From: Roseibium sp.
Lineage (GTDB): Bacteria > Pseudomonadota > Alphaproteobacteria > Rhizobiales > Stappiaceae
DNA length: 64,000 nt
Assembly (NCBI GenBank): GCA_017643925.1
Contig: JAEPML010000009.1
Coordinates: 1 to 64,000, forward strand
Direction of reading: 5' to 3'
The notes beneath the pieces were generated by a model. It worked only from the letters and a program-made list of their open reading frames with translations. It was not told the origin of the DNA and did not search any database. Positions 25,974-34,967 of this stretch are shown one piece after another (positions within the stretch are counted from its first letter, which is position 1; every line of letters starts with the position of its first letter). The position numbers and the translations under genes are program-made.

Positions 25974-26246
25974 TTAGGGGCAGGGGACCGAATAGGGGAT
26001 GCCCTGAGGGTCATGGGCAATGCAGTTCCGCGGTGCGGTGATGGCGCCGATGAGACCGCCGCCCACGGCACCAATGGCGGCGCCTGCCAGGGAGGACCCG
26101 ACGCTGGAGCCTGCGACCGCTCCAACCGTTGCTCCGGTCGCAGCACCGAGCCCGGCGCCGATGAGCATTCTGTCTTGCTGGCTTTGTGTGCTGTTGCAGC
26201 CCGCCAGAAACAACGCGGCAACTGCTGCGAAGAGGACAGGTTTCAT
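25974..26246 (-). CDS. Glycine-zipper lipoprotein, copy 1
   Basis: 90 residues: lipoprotein signal with lipobox LAGC, a Gly/Ala-rich zipper of about 50 residues (GAGLGAATGATVGAVAG and on) that could span or pack on a membrane, and a C-terminal NC-x-A-x-D ... PY-x-V-x-CP tail with two Cys. ATG 26246 with AAGGAT upstream gives a normal signal peptide. It is the most diverged of three tandem paralogues. Outer-membrane location is inferred; the function is unknown. Confidence 0.85.
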   Translation of the reverse strand: MKPVLFAAVAALFLAGCNSTQSQQDRMLIGAGLGAATGATVGAVAGSSVGSSLAGAAIGAVGGGLIGAITAPRNCIAHDPQGIPYSVPCP

Positions 26247-26336
26247 GCGTTGATCCTTGGCGAAAGAAAGCATTCGCCAAGGGTGGAGGTCTATGGTTAA
26301 CAGTTCCTTACCGGAACCCGGTTATCCAAAGAGGCT

Positions 26337-26606
26337 TTACGGGCAGGCAACACGATAAGGGTTGCCGTAGCGGTCGTAAGCGACACAGTTTTTCGGAGTG
26401 GTCGCTGCGCCGACGATTGCACCGCCGGCTGCACCGATCGCCGCACCGGCAAGAGCCGGTCCGGCGCCATTGCCCGCCGCAGCACCGATAATCGCACCGG
26501 TGGCCGCGCCAAGGCCGCCACCTACCAGTGCGCGGTCCGTCTGGCTGTCCGACTGGCAGCCGGCAAGAAATGCAGCAGCTGCCGCGATCATGAGAAGTTT
26601 TTTCAT
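26337..26606 (-). CDS. Glycine-zipper lipoprotein, copy 2
   Basis: 89 residues: lipobox LAGC, then QSDSQTDRALVGGGLGAATGA, a Gly-zipper, and the tail TPKNCVAYDRYGNPYRVACP. That tail is identical to copy 3, so these two diverged recently. The zipper resembles the Rick_17kDa/glycine-zipper 2TM class. AGGAAGGGA precedes the ATG. About 90 bp separate it from copy 1, enough for its own promoter. Confidence 0.88.
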   Translation of the reverse strand: MKKLLMIAAAAAFLAGCQSDSQTDRALVGGGLGAATGAIIGAAAGNGAGPALAGAAIGAAGGAIVGAATTPKNCVAYDRYGNPYRVACP

Positions 26607-26654
26607 TTTTCCCTTCCTACCGGCTGATCGGCCGAATTTTGTCCGTAACCCGTC

Positions 26655-26924
26655 TTACGGGCAGGCTACCCGATACGGATTACCGTAGCGATCATAGGCA
26701 ACACAGTTTTTCGGAGTTGTTGCCGATCCGACAATCGCGCCGCCGGCACCACCGATGGCCGCACCAACAAGCGCGCCGCCGACATCACCGGTTGCGGCTG
26801 CACCGATCGCAGCACCGGTTGCGGCACCCAGTCCGCCACCCACGAGCGCCCGATCACGTTGGCTGTCGGACTGGCAGCCAGCCAGAGCAATGCCGACTGC
26901 AGCAAGCAAAACAAGCTTTTTCAT
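26655..26924 (-). CDS. Glycine-zipper lipoprotein, copy 3
   Basis: 89 residues: lipobox LAGC, QSDSQRDRALVGGGLGAATGA, a Gly-zipper and the same Cys-containing tail as copy 2. AAGGAGATAAA precedes the ATG. As first gene of the leftward trio it probably carries the main promoter in the 292-bp gap to its right. Confidence 0.88.
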   Translation of the reverse strand: MKKLVLLAAVGIALAGCQSDSQRDRALVGGGLGAATGAAIGAAATGDVGGALVGAAIGGAGGAIVGSATTPKNCVAYDRYGNPYRVACP

Positions 26925-27216
26925 GAAATTTATCTCCTTCTCGTACCGTCCGGGACGGTGCGTACTTAATTATATTGACCAAAAGCCGACACGTGATGGA
27001 AGGCTGAATCTGGAATATTCTCACCGAAGGTAAGCTGGTTTGCGCCTTTGAGCAATCCTTGATTGCCCGTAGAGCACCGCAGAAACCCGAGAATCCAATT
27101 CTAAGTTCTTCAACGTTGTGAAACAGATAGCACCGCATTGGGCGAAAGTATGACGGAGGCTGAAGCGGAGCTTCAACTTCCGTCAGTCCGTTCCGATCAG
27201 ATGCAGAAATGCCACA
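26925..27216. other. Intergenic region upstream of lipoprotein trio, downstream of pgi
   Basis: 292 bp. It holds a small hairpin near 26944-26959 (ACCGTCC/GGACGGT) in the probable lipoprotein promoter region and the pgi 3' hairpin at 27151-27185. Nothing else was recognised. Confidence 0.5.
27151..27185 (-). terminator. Hairpin downstream of pgi
   Basis: Arms TGACGGAGGCTGAAG and CTTCAACTTCCGTCA pair over 15 positions with two wobbles and a 5-base loop. It ends 32 bp after the pgi stop. The minus-strand T-run is weak (TACTTTC). Confidence 0.55.
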
Positions 27217-28839
27217 TCAGCCCCTGAGTGCCGTCAGCAGGCCTTGCGTCGAAGCGTCCTTGGTATCGGCAGAAATGTCACCCTTCACCATGGGCAACAG
27301 GGCCGTCGCCAATTCCTTGCCAAGTTCAACACCCCACTGGTCGAAGGAATTGATGCCCCAGATGACGCCTTCGACGAAAACGCGGTGCTCGTAAAGCGCA
27401 ATCAGCCGTCCAAGCGAGAAAGGCGTGAGCTGGTCATAAGCCAGCGTTACGGATGGCCGGTCTCCGGGGAACACCTTGTGCGGTGCGAGCCGCTCGACAT
27501 CATCCGCGGTCATGCCGGCTTCCGTCAAAAGCGCCTTGGCTTCTTCCAGGGTACGACCCAGCATCAACGCCTCGGACTGGGCCAGGCAATTGGCGACCAG
27601 CAGATCATGATGGTGCTTCAGGTCTTCTTCGTGCCCGTTTGCGGCGATCAGGAATTCGCAAGGGATGACCGTCGTGCCCTGGTGCAGCAGTTGATAGAAG
27701 GCATGTTGACCGTTGGTTCCAGGCTCGCCCCAGACCAGAGGGCCGGTTTCCTGGCTGACATCCGTGCCGTCCTGCTGCACGCGTTTGCCGTTGGATTCCA
27801 TGTCCAGTTGCTGCAGGTAGGCCGGGAGCCGGGACAGGCGCTGGTCATAGGGCAGGACTGCGCGAGCCGAATGCCCCAAAACATCCCTGTTCCAGACACC
27901 GATCAATGCCATCAGGACCGGGAGATTCTCCTCGATCGGCGCTTCCCTGAAATGGGTGTCGAGCGCATGGGCACCGGCAAGGAAGTCGGAAAAGGCATCC
28001 GGACCGATCGCAATCATCAAGGGCAGGCCGATGGCGGACCAGACGGAATAGCGGCCACCGACCCAGTCCCAGAATCCGAAGACACGGGTTTCATCGATGC
28101 CGAACGCGGACACCTTGTCGAGCGCCGTCGAAACCGCAGCGAAGTGATCTCCAACGGCTTCTTCACCCAGAGCTTCCGCGATCCACTTGCGGGCCGTCTG
28201 GGCATTGGTCATGGTTTCGATTGTCGTGAATGTCTTCGATGCCACGATAATCAGTGTCGTTGCCGGATCCAGCTTTTCCAGCGTATCGGCGATGTGCGCT
28301 CCATCCACGTTTGACACGTAGTGCAGGTCCGGCCCGTCATGATAGGGCGCGAGTGCGAGCGTCGTCATGACCGGTCCGAGGTCTGAGCCACCAATGCCAA
28401 TGTTGACCACATCGGTAAATGGTGCACCCGTTGAGGAGGTCAGTTCCCCGGAACGGATCGCTTCGGAAAAATCGGCCATTGCGGCAAGGACGGCTCGAAT
28501 GCCGGGCATGACGTCCTCACCGTCGACAAGAACCGGGTGTTCGGACTGGTTGCGCAAGGCGGTGTGCAAAACGGCTCGCTTTTCGGTTCCGTTGATTTTT
28601 TCACCGCCAAACATGGCATCTCGTTTTGCTTCGACGTCTGCTGCACTGGCGAAAGCGAAAAGCCCGTTCATTGCATCGGTGTCAATTTTGGATTTTGAAT
28701 AGTCCAGAAGCAGGTCGTCGAACCGGGCGCTGAATTTCTCGAACCGGGCCGGGTCGGCTGCAAACAGGTCCCGGAGCGTTGAATTCTTCAGGTTTTCAGC
28801 TGTTTGGCCAAGAGAAACATATGCTGCATCGAGCGCCAT
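27217..28839 (-). CDS. pgi: Glucose-6-phosphate isomerase
   Basis: 540 residues, usual length. Signature segments [11 protein letters not shown] (sugar-phosphate binding) and [16 protein letters not shown] are present, as is [11 protein letters not shown] near the catalytic end. It interconverts fructose-6-phosphate and glucose-6-phosphate, here feeding fructose-derived carbon into the Entner-Doudoroff pathway. The palindrome TTAAATCGATTGAA lies 12 bp before the start codon; close variants precede zwf and edd. It is separated from eda by the PilZ gene on the other strand. Confidence 0.97.
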   Translation of the reverse strand: MALDAAYVSLGQTAENLKNSTLRDLFAADPARFEKFSARFDDLLLDYSKSKIDTDAMNGLFAFASAADVEAKRDAMFGGEKINGTEKRAVLHTALRNQSEHPVLVDGEDVMPGIRAVLAAMADFSEAIRSGELTSSTGAPFTDVVNIGIGGSDLGPVMTTLALAPYHDGPDLHYVSNVDGAHIADTLEKLDPATTLIIVASKTFTTIETMTNAQTARKWIAEALGEEAVGDHFAAVSTALDKVSAFGIDETRVFGFWDWVGGRYSVWSAIGLPLMIAIGPDAFSDFLAGAHALDTHFREAPIEENLPVLMALIGVWNRDVLGHSARAVLPYDQRLSRLPAYLQQLDMESNGKRVQQDGTDVSQETGPLVWGEPGTNGQHAFYQLLHQGTTVIPCEFLIAANGHEEDLKHHHDLLVANCLAQSEALMLGRTLEEAKALLTEAGMTADDVERLAPHKVFPGDRPSVTLAYDQLTPFSLGRLIALYEHRVFVEGVIWGINSFDQWGVELGKELATALLPMVKGDISADTKDASTQGLLTALRG

Positions 28840-28850
28840 GAGACAGTCCT

Positions 28851-28864
28851 TTAAATCGATTGAA
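28851..28864. promoter_or_regulatory. Entner-Doudoroff operator copy (pgi)
   Basis: TTAAATCGATTGAA, 13 of 14 identical to the perfect palindrome before zwf. It lies 11-25 bp upstream of the pgi start, next to the ribosome site, so binding would block transcription. Confidence 0.6.
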
Positions 28865-29123
28865 ATGCCTGAATTCTTGCGATTTCAAGCGCCGCGCATC
28901 AGATAGCACAGCAATTCGGGCAGGGGGAGAGGGAAAGCGAGGAAAATATCCACACTGGGCCGAAAACTTATGTGACTGGAAAGAATTGAAGCCGATTTTT
29001 GATTTTTTTGCTTCTTGAGAAATCATTAGGAAGCTTAACGCCAAAATTGACCCTGGGGGAGTGCAACCTTCAGCACTCCATTTTATAAGTGGAATCAGAC
29101 GTTTCTTACAGCTAGTTTTAGGC

Positions 29124-29690
29124 ATGGACTCCGAGGAAAAATCGCACCCTTTTGAGCATCTGATGGATCAGCCAGGCGCTGAGGAACCGGTCCTGGTGGT
29201 TGACCTGGACAACCTGGCGGTCATCGATGCCGTTGTCTGCAATGTCAATGAATGGGGATGCGGGATCAAGTCAGCCGATGCGAAGGATCTCTACAAGAAC
29301 ATCGGTATCCGAACGGAAGGCGCCAGAAAACTGATCAAGGCCCAGATCACTTCGGTGAAGGGAGAGAACGCGGCGGTTGTCTTCCTGAAAGCCGAAGCGT
29401 CCGTCGCGGACAAGCGGCGTGAGAAGCGGAATGATGTCAGTCTGCCGGTGAAGATTTCCGACCTGGAAGGCCTGACCGAAATCACGGGCAAGATTGTCGA
29501 CGCCGGCAAGAACGGTTGCCGCATCAAGGCCGAAGGGCTGACCTCGCTCCCTGAGGAAGTGGTTCTGACAATGAACAAGTTTCAGAGGCCGGTCATAGCC
29601 GAATTTGCCTGGCGGAATGAGACCTCTGCAGGGTTGAGGCTGCTCTGGCACCGGACCTTGGAAGAAACGGCAAACACCGACGTCGCCTAG
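29124..29690 (+). CDS. Tandem PilZ-domain protein
   Basis: 188 residues. The C-terminal half starts RREKRNDVSLPVKISDLEG, the RxxxR entry of PilZ, followed by VDAGKNGCRI at the D/NxSxxG position, with Lys where Ser is usual. The N-terminal half has a similar but weaker strand pattern (CNVNEWGCGIKS), suggesting a second degenerate PilZ fold. PilZ domains bind cyclic di-GMP and tune motility or surface traits. ATG 29124 was chosen; the 21-codon open extension upstream is unlike the family. It sits alone between pgi and eda. Confidence 0.78.
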   Translation: MDSEEKSHPFEHLMDQPGAEEPVLVVDLDNLAVIDAVVCNVNEWGCGIKSADAKDLYKNIGIRTEGARKLIKAQITSVKGENAAVVFLKAEASVADKRREKRNDVSLPVKISDLEGLTEITGKIVDAGKNGCRIKAEGLTSLPEEVVLTMNKFQRPVIAEFAWRNETSAGLRLLWHRTLEETANTDVA

Positions 29691-29761
29691 GGTGACGAGA
29701 TGGACGCTCCGGCGGAAAACGCGGCAGAAGGCGCCTGACAACAGGCACCATGCTATCTCTT

Positions 29762-30400
29762 TCAGTCGTTGAGGCCAGCAGCAGCGCGCGCGCGTTCCTC
29801 AATTCCGCTCCAGTCCTCTGCCGCGATCGCCTTGGCGTCCGCGATCCAGCTGCCTCCAACACACAACACGTTCGGGAGCTTGAGGTAGTCGGGTGCCTTG
29901 TCCAGGCTGACACCTCCTGTGGGGCAGAACTTGGCAGCTGCCAACGGAGACGAAAGCGACTTCAGATAGGCCGCACCACCAGCCTGCTCGGCCGGGAAGA
30001 ACTTCAGGCGTTCATATCCACGTTCAAGCAACCGCATCACGTCCGAAGCTGTCGCGGCGCCCGGCAACAGCGGAACGGAATGCTCGTCCGCAGCATCCAG
30101 GAGAGCCTCGGTTGCTCCGGGCGAAACGATGAATTGCGATCCGGCCGAGACGGCAGCGTCGAATTGTTTGCCGTTCAATACTGTTCCCGCTCCGACGATC
30201 GCGCCCTTCACATGCGTGTTCACCGCGTTGATGGCTTCAAGGGCATGAGGGGTCCGCAAAGTGATCTCGATTGCCGGGAGACCGCCCCGCACCAGGGCCT
30301 CTGCCATGGGAACGGCTTTTTTTGGATCGTCGACCACCAGGACCGGGATCACGGGGGCGGCACACATCACCGCTTCGATTTTTGCAATATCCTGAGACAA
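29762..30400 (-). CDS. eda: KDPG aldolase
   Basis: 212 residues, class I aldolase. Visible are the substrate loops EITLRTPHALEAI, GAGTVLN and the Schiff-base lysine strand LKFFPAEQAGG, then FCPTGGVS. It splits 2-keto-3-deoxy-6-phosphogluconate to pyruvate and glyceraldehyde-3-phosphate, the last Entner-Doudoroff step. It begins 27 bp after edd and is its operon partner. Confidence 0.96.
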   Translation of the reverse strand: MSQDIAKIEAVMCAAPVIPVLVVDDPKKAVPMAEALVRGGLPAIEITLRTPHALEAINAVNTHVKGAIVGAGTVLNGKQFDAAVSAGSQFIVSPGATEALLDAADEHSVPLLPGAATASDVMRLLERGYERLKFFPAEQAGGAAYLKSLSSPLAAAKFCPTGGVSLDKAPDYLKLPNVLCVGGSWIADAKAIAAEDWSGIEERARAAAGLND

Positions 30401-30427
30401 GAGGAACTCCTGCTTTCAATACGAGTT

Positions 30428-32248
30428 TTAGGAACCGAACACGTGTGCACCGGTATCGGCGGCACCCACATTGGCCCGGAAGGCTGCGAACAGGTCACGA
30501 CCCACGCCGGCCTGGTGCGCGCTCAGATCTGCTTCCGCAATAGGTCTTGCATTGAACTCGTCCTCATCGACGAGCACATTCAGCTCTCCGGTCACCGCGT
30601 CGATGCGGATCATGTCGCCGTCCTGAATTTTGGCGATCGGGCCGCCATTGGCGGCTTCAGGTGTCACATGAATCGCCGCCGGAACCTTGCCGGAAGCGCC
30701 GGACATACGGCCGTCGGTGATCAGGGCGACCTTGTAGCCCCGGTCCTGCAGAATGCCGAGACATGGGGTGAGCTTGTGCAGCTCCGGCATGCCCATGGCC
30801 TTGGGGCCCTGGAAGCGGACAACCGCGGCGACGTCTCCCTTCAGTTCCTTGTTGTTGAAGGCGGTCAGGAAATCGTCCTGCGAATGGAAAACGCGTGCGG
30901 GAGCTTCGATGATGTGCCGTTCCTTGGCAACTGCGGAGATCTTGATGACGGCCTTGCCGAAATTGCCGGTCAGCATTTTCAGTCCGCCGGTCGGCTGGAA
31001 GGCCTTGGAAAGAGGTGCCAAAACGGTCTCATCGCCTGACACGTCCGGCACTTCCTGACGCAACACGTTGCCTTCTTCATCGAGTTTTGCTTCGGAAGTG
31101 TAGCCGGCGAGATCCGTGCCGTAGACGGTCTTGACGTCCTGGTGCAGGTAACCGCCACCAAGCAATTCGCGGATCAGGAACTGCAACCCGCCTGCCGCCT
31201 GGAAATGGTTCACATCGGCCTTGCCGTTGGGATAAACGCGGGCCAGCAATGGCACGACATCGGAGAGTTCCGAAATGTCATCCCATGTGAGCTTGATGCC
31301 GGCTGCTGCGGCGATCGCCACGAGGTGCATCGTGTGGTTGGTCGAACCGCCAGTCGCGTGCAGGCCGACAACGCCGTTGACGATGGCCTTCTCGTTGATG
31401 ATTTCACCTGCCGGCGTGAATTCGTTGCCGAGCGCGGAGATTGCCAGGGCACGTTTGGCGGCTTCCTTGGTCAACGCATCCCGCAACGGAGTGCCCGGAT
31501 TGACGAAGGAGGCACCCGGCATGTGCAGACCCATGATTTCCATCAGCATCTGGTTGGAGTTCGCCGTTCCGTAGAACGTGCAGGTGCCCGGTGAATGATA
31601 CGCCTTGGATTCGCTCTCCAGAAGCGCGTCGCGACCGACCTTGCCCTCTGCATAGAGCTGGCGAACTTTGGCCTTGTCATCGTTCGAGATGCCGGTGGTC
31701 ATCGGGCCGGCGGGCACGAAAACGGCAGGCAAATGGCCGAAGGAAAGGGCTGCGATGGCCAGTCCCGGAACGATCTTGTCACAGATGCCGAGGAAGACGG
31801 CTGCATCGAACATCTGGTGGGACAGGCCGACAGCTGCCGACATGGCAATCACGTCGCGTGAAAAGAGCGAAAGCTCCATACCGTCCTGGCCCTGGGTGAC
31901 GCCATCACACATGGCCGGCACGCCGCCTGCCACCTGTGCGACGGCTCCAACCTCGTGGGCAGCGTCGCGGATCAGGGCCGGATAGGTTTCGTAAGGCTGA
32001 TGCGCGGACAGCATGTCATTATAGGACGTGATGATGCCCAGGTTGGGCACGACGTCGCCCGACAGGGCCTTCTTGTCCGACAGGCCACAGGCCGCAAATC
32101 CGTGGGCCAGGTTGCCGCAGGACAGTCGCGAGCGCTGCGGCCCCTTGTCTGCGGCGCTGCCGATACGTTCAAGATAGATCGAGCGACTGTCTTGGCTGCG
32201 CTTGACGATCCGTTCCGTCACTTCTCCAATGCGATCCTGGAGTGTCAT
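30428..32248 (-). CDS. edd: 6-phosphogluconate dehydratase
   Basis: 606 residues, the expected size. This Fe-S dehydratase of the IlvD/Edd family shows [37 protein letters not shown] and the C-terminal [21 protein letters not shown]. It converts 6-phosphogluconate to KDPG. ATG 32248 follows AAAGGAC and gives [11 protein letters not shown]; the 15-codon open extension is not needed. An operator-like palindrome lies about 80 bp upstream. Confidence 0.97.
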   Translation of the reverse strand: MTLQDRIGEVTERIVKRSQDSRSIYLERIGSAADKGPQRSRLSCGNLAHGFAACGLSDKKALSGDVVPNLGIITSYNDMLSAHQPYETYPALIRDAAHEVGAVAQVAGGVPAMCDGVTQGQDGMELSLFSRDVIAMSAAVGLSHQMFDAAVFLGICDKIVPGLAIAALSFGHLPAVFVPAGPMTTGISNDDKAKVRQLYAEGKVGRDALLESESKAYHSPGTCTFYGTANSNQMLMEIMGLHMPGASFVNPGTPLRDALTKEAAKRALAISALGNEFTPAGEIINEKAIVNGVVGLHATGGSTNHTMHLVAIAAAAGIKLTWDDISELSDVVPLLARVYPNGKADVNHFQAAGGLQFLIRELLGGGYLHQDVKTVYGTDLAGYTSEAKLDEEGNVLRQEVPDVSGDETVLAPLSKAFQPTGGLKMLTGNFGKAVIKISAVAKERHIIEAPARVFHSQDDFLTAFNNKELKGDVAAVVRFQGPKAMGMPELHKLTPCLGILQDRGYKVALITDGRMSGASGKVPAAIHVTPEAANGGPIAKIQDGDMIRIDAVTGELNVLVDEDEFNARPIAEADLSAHQAGVGRDLFAAFRANVGAADTGAHVFGS

Positions 32249-32328
32249 GACCGTTGTCCTTTCCTCGCCGGTTTCCGGCTGGGTTATCTCCATTCAGCCA
32301 AATAGGGCATTGCGCCCAGACTGCGATA

Positions 32329-32342
32329 TTTAATCGATTTAA
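32329..32342. promoter_or_regulatory. Entner-Doudoroff operator copy (edd-eda)
   Basis: TTTAATCGATTTAA, one base different from the zwf palindrome, in the 132-bp gap between edd and zwf. Confidence 0.65.
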
Positions 32343-32353
32343 GTGACGGGTTG

Positions 32354-32375
32354 CCCGCAGGGCAGTCCCTGCGGG
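32354..32375 (-). terminator. Hairpin just after zwf
   Basis: Perfect 9-bp stem CCCGCAGGG/CCCTGCGGG with a 4-base loop, ending 5 bp from the zwf stop. No T-run on the minus strand, so termination may be partial. Confidence 0.45.
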
Positions 32376-32380
32376 TTACG

Positions 32381-33856
32381 TCAGTTGCTGTTTTCTTCCG
32401 ACCAGGTCCGGCCGTCACGTTCCACCAGCGCGATGGAGGCCGACGGTCCCCAGGTCCCGGCCGTGTAACCCTTGGGTGTCTCTTTCGAGTTGCCCCAGGC
32501 CGTCAGGATCGGATCAATCCAGGCCCAGGCCGCGTCCACTTCGTCGCGGCGCATGAACAGGGTCTGGTTGCCGCGAATGACATCCATGATGAGGCGCTCA
32601 TAGGCGTCCGGATTGCGGACCTTGAATTCCTCGGCAAAGCTCATGTCGAGCGGTACCTGCCGCAGGCGCATGCCGCCGGGGCCAGGGTCCTTGATCATGA
32701 CCTGCATCTGAACACCTTCGTCGGGCTGCAGGCGAATGATCAGCGTGTTCGCGGTGATCGAGCCGGCCTCCGCGCCGAAGATCGAATGCGGGATCGGCCG
32801 GAAATGGACGACGATCTCCGAGACACGCTGCGCCAGGCGCTTTCCCGTTCTGAGGTAGAAGGGAACGCCTGCCCAACGCCAGTTGGCGATTTCGGCCTTG
32901 AGTGCGACGAACGTTTCAGTCCGGCTCTCGTCGTTGCCCAGTTCTTCCAGGTATCCGGGAACCGCGCCACCGGCCGAAGCGCCGGCACGGTATTGCCCGC
33001 GCACCGTTAGCTTGTCGAAATTCTGGGCGCCTATCGGAGCAAGGGCCTTCAGAACCTTGAGTTTCTCGTCGCGGACACTGTCGGCGTTCATGGATTCCGG
33101 CGGTTCCATCGCAACGAGGCAGAGCAGCTGAAGCATATGGTTCTGAACCATGTCGCGCAGCGCGCCGGCCGTATCGTAATATCCGGCACGTCCTCCAACG
33201 CCCAGGGACTCCGCCACGGTGATCTGTACATGATCGATATGGGCTGCGTTCCACAAAGGCTCGAACAGGGCGTTGGCAAAGCGCAACGCCATCAGGTTCT
33301 GAACGGTTTCCTTGCCGAGATAGTGGTCGATACGGAAGATCTGGTCTTCCTTGAATACAGCGCCAACCGTATCGTTGAGGGCTTGCGCGGACGCTCCGTC
33401 CTTGCCGATCGGCTTTTCCATGACCACGCGCGCCTTGTCGCTGACAACGCCGATGCGGCCGAGATTTTCACAGATCGTGCCAAAAAGGTCGGGCCCGACT
33501 GCGAGGTAAAAGGCGCGAATGACATCTTCACGTTCATCGAGAACGGTTTTCAGGTCTTCGAACCCCGCGCCGGAGGCAACATCGATCTTGACGTAGCGCA
33601 AGCGCTTCAAGAAGCGCGAAAGGTCCGCATCGTCCAGGTCCTTTACATGCTCCTTGAGCGCCTTCAGGGCGTAGTCACGGTAATCGTCATCCGAATAGTC
33701 GCGCCGCGCGCTGCAGATAATGCGGGCATTTTCGGGCAGTTGTCCGTCCTGGTCCCTGTGGTAAAGGGCAGGCAGAAGCTTGCGGTTTGCCAGGTCTCCA
33801 GATGCTCCGAATACGACAAGGTCGAATTCTTCAACTTCAATGACGCGTACCGCCAT
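32381..33856 (-). CDS. zwf: Glucose-6-phosphate 1-dehydrogenase
   Basis: 491 residues. The NADP-binding loop is FGASGDLANRKLLPALY and the substrate site RIDHYLGKETVQNL. It oxidises glucose-6-phosphate to 6-phosphogluconolactone. ATG 33856 follows AAGGGA; TTG 33862 is in frame but less likely. The usual zwf-pgl-edd order is broken: no 6-phosphogluconolactonase gene lies between zwf and edd. A perfect operator palindrome lies 70 bp upstream. Confidence 0.97.
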   Translation of the reverse strand: MAVRVIEVEEFDLVVFGASGDLANRKLLPALYHRDQDGQLPENARIICSARRDYSDDDYRDYALKALKEHVKDLDDADLSRFLKRLRYVKIDVASGAGFEDLKTVLDEREDVIRAFYLAVGPDLFGTICENLGRIGVVSDKARVVMEKPIGKDGASAQALNDTVGAVFKEDQIFRIDHYLGKETVQNLMALRFANALFEPLWNAAHIDHVQITVAESLGVGGRAGYYDTAGALRDMVQNHMLQLLCLVAMEPPESMNADSVRDEKLKVLKALAPIGAQNFDKLTVRGQYRAGASAGGAVPGYLEELGNDESRTETFVALKAEIANWRWAGVPFYLRTGKRLAQRVSEIVVHFRPIPHSIFGAEAGSITANTLIIRLQPDEGVQMQVMIKDPGPGGMRLRQVPLDMSFAEEFKVRNPDAYERLIMDVIRGNQTLFMRRDEVDAAWAWIDPILTAWGNSKETPKGYTAGTWGPSASIALVERDGRTWSEENSN

Positions 33857-33926
33857 AAACAAATCCCTTCCAAACAGCTGTTCTGATCATCGGCGTGCGA
33901 CGCTCGGATCGATTTTTAACGGCCTT

Positions 33927-33940
33927 TTAAATCGATTTAA
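33927..33940. promoter_or_regulatory. Entner-Doudoroff operator copy (zwf)
   Basis: TTAAATCGATTTAA, a perfect 14-bp palindrome, in the zwf/fructokinase gap, with a degraded second copy ATCGATTTTTAA about 20 bp nearer zwf (33908-33919). Confidence 0.7.
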
Positions 33941-33956
33941 TTCCTTTGTCAGCCCC

Positions 33957-34904
33957 TCATTTCAAGGCTTTCCATTCTTTTTCCAGCTCAGGCAAGCGTG
34001 GCAGGTCGGCTCCACGGCGCGAGCAGGTGATTGCGGCAGCCTTGATGGCAAACTCAACAAGACGGATTAACCGGTCGTCGTCAAGCTCCGCCAAGTGTGT
34101 TCTGTTCCTTACGCCAAGTTTCACAAGACCTGCAAGTAGAGCGGCCTGAAACGTGTCGCCGGCGCCAACGGTGTCTTCAACCTTTACCTTCACACCATGA
34201 CAGTTGATTTTCCGATTGCCGCAATAGGCGTTGGCGCCGTCCGCACCCCGGGTGACGACGATCAGACCGGGGCCCTTGCCCAGCCATCCTTGCGCGATAT
34301 CGTCGATGGACTTGTCAGGAAGGATCAGGCCGAGGTCTTCGTCGCTGACCTTGATCACATCCGTCAGAGGCACGAGAGCTTCGGTGTTTTCCCGCCAGAG
34401 CTCCATGTCCGGCACAACAGTGGGCCTGATATTCGGATCAAACGAGACAAGTGTGTCGTTTTGCTCGCGTTCGATCAGGGCCTTGAGTGCACCGGCTACC
34501 GGTTCGACCAGAGCGGTGTAGGAGCCGACATGAAGAACCGTCGGAGCTTCGCTGAATTCGGGCAGGTCGTCCGGCGTGATCATGCGGTCGGCTGCGTTGG
34601 CCCCATAGAAGGTATAGGCGGGATGGCCATGATCGTCCTTCTGGACAACGCTGAGCGTGGTCAGGTGATCGGAGCGCACGATCAGGTCTTGCGAAATTCC
34701 CTCGCGATGCAACTTTTGCATCAACATTTCGCCAAAGGCATCGCGAGAGATGCCACCGAAGAAGCCAGCTTCTTGCCCGAGACGGGTCAAACCCATGGCG
34801 ACATTGAGCGGTGATCCGCCGATGCGACCATCAAAGGAGATACTTTCAGGGGAGGAGGGCTCGCCGAACAGGTCGAACAGCGCTTCGCCGCAGATTACGA
34901 ACAT
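33957..34904 (-). CDS. Fructokinase (PfkB family), FrcK-like
   Basis: 315 residues, PfkB/ribokinase fold: N-terminal FDGRIGGSPLNVAMGLTRLG and C-terminal DTVGAGDTFQAA, with the catalytic Asp. It phosphorylates fructose with ATP. It is the last gene of the frcBCA set, matching the rhizobial frcBCAK order, which supports fructose as substrate. A stem-loop in the 63-bp gap from frcA may lower its expression relative to the transporter. Confidence 0.92.
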   Translation of the reverse strand: MFVICGEALFDLFGEPSSPESISFDGRIGGSPLNVAMGLTRLGQEAGFFGGISRDAFGEMLMQKLHREGISQDLIVRSDHLTTLSVVQKDDHGHPAYTFYGANAADRMITPDDLPEFSEAPTVLHVGSYTALVEPVAGALKALIEREQNDTLVSFDPNIRPTVVPDMELWRENTEALVPLTDVIKVSDEDLGLILPDKSIDDIAQGWLGKGPGLIVVTRGADGANAYCGNRKINCHGVKVKVEDTVGAGDTFQAALLAGLVKLGVRNRTHLAELDDDRLIRLVEFAIKAAAITCSRRGADLPRLPELEKEWKALK

Positions 34905-34935
34905 TCAAATTCCAGACACGTCATTTCGAGGGGAT

Positions 34936-34957
34936 CTGGTCCGGCTTGCCGGACCAG
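34936..34957. terminator. Stem-loop between frcA and fructokinase genes
   Basis: Perfect 10-bp stem CTGGTCCGGC/GCCGGACCAG with a two-base loop. The T-run (TTTTTT, 34963-34968) is on the plus strand, so for the minus-strand operon it is an intercistronic stabiliser or weak attenuator. Confidence 0.5.
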
Positions 34958-34967
34958 ACAGGTTTTT

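Noticed and set aside
29750-31039. Rightward open frame of 429 codons opposite eda and edd
   Set aside because: Spans two convincing genes on the other strand and the gap between them; composition is Arg/Gly/His-rich without a domain.
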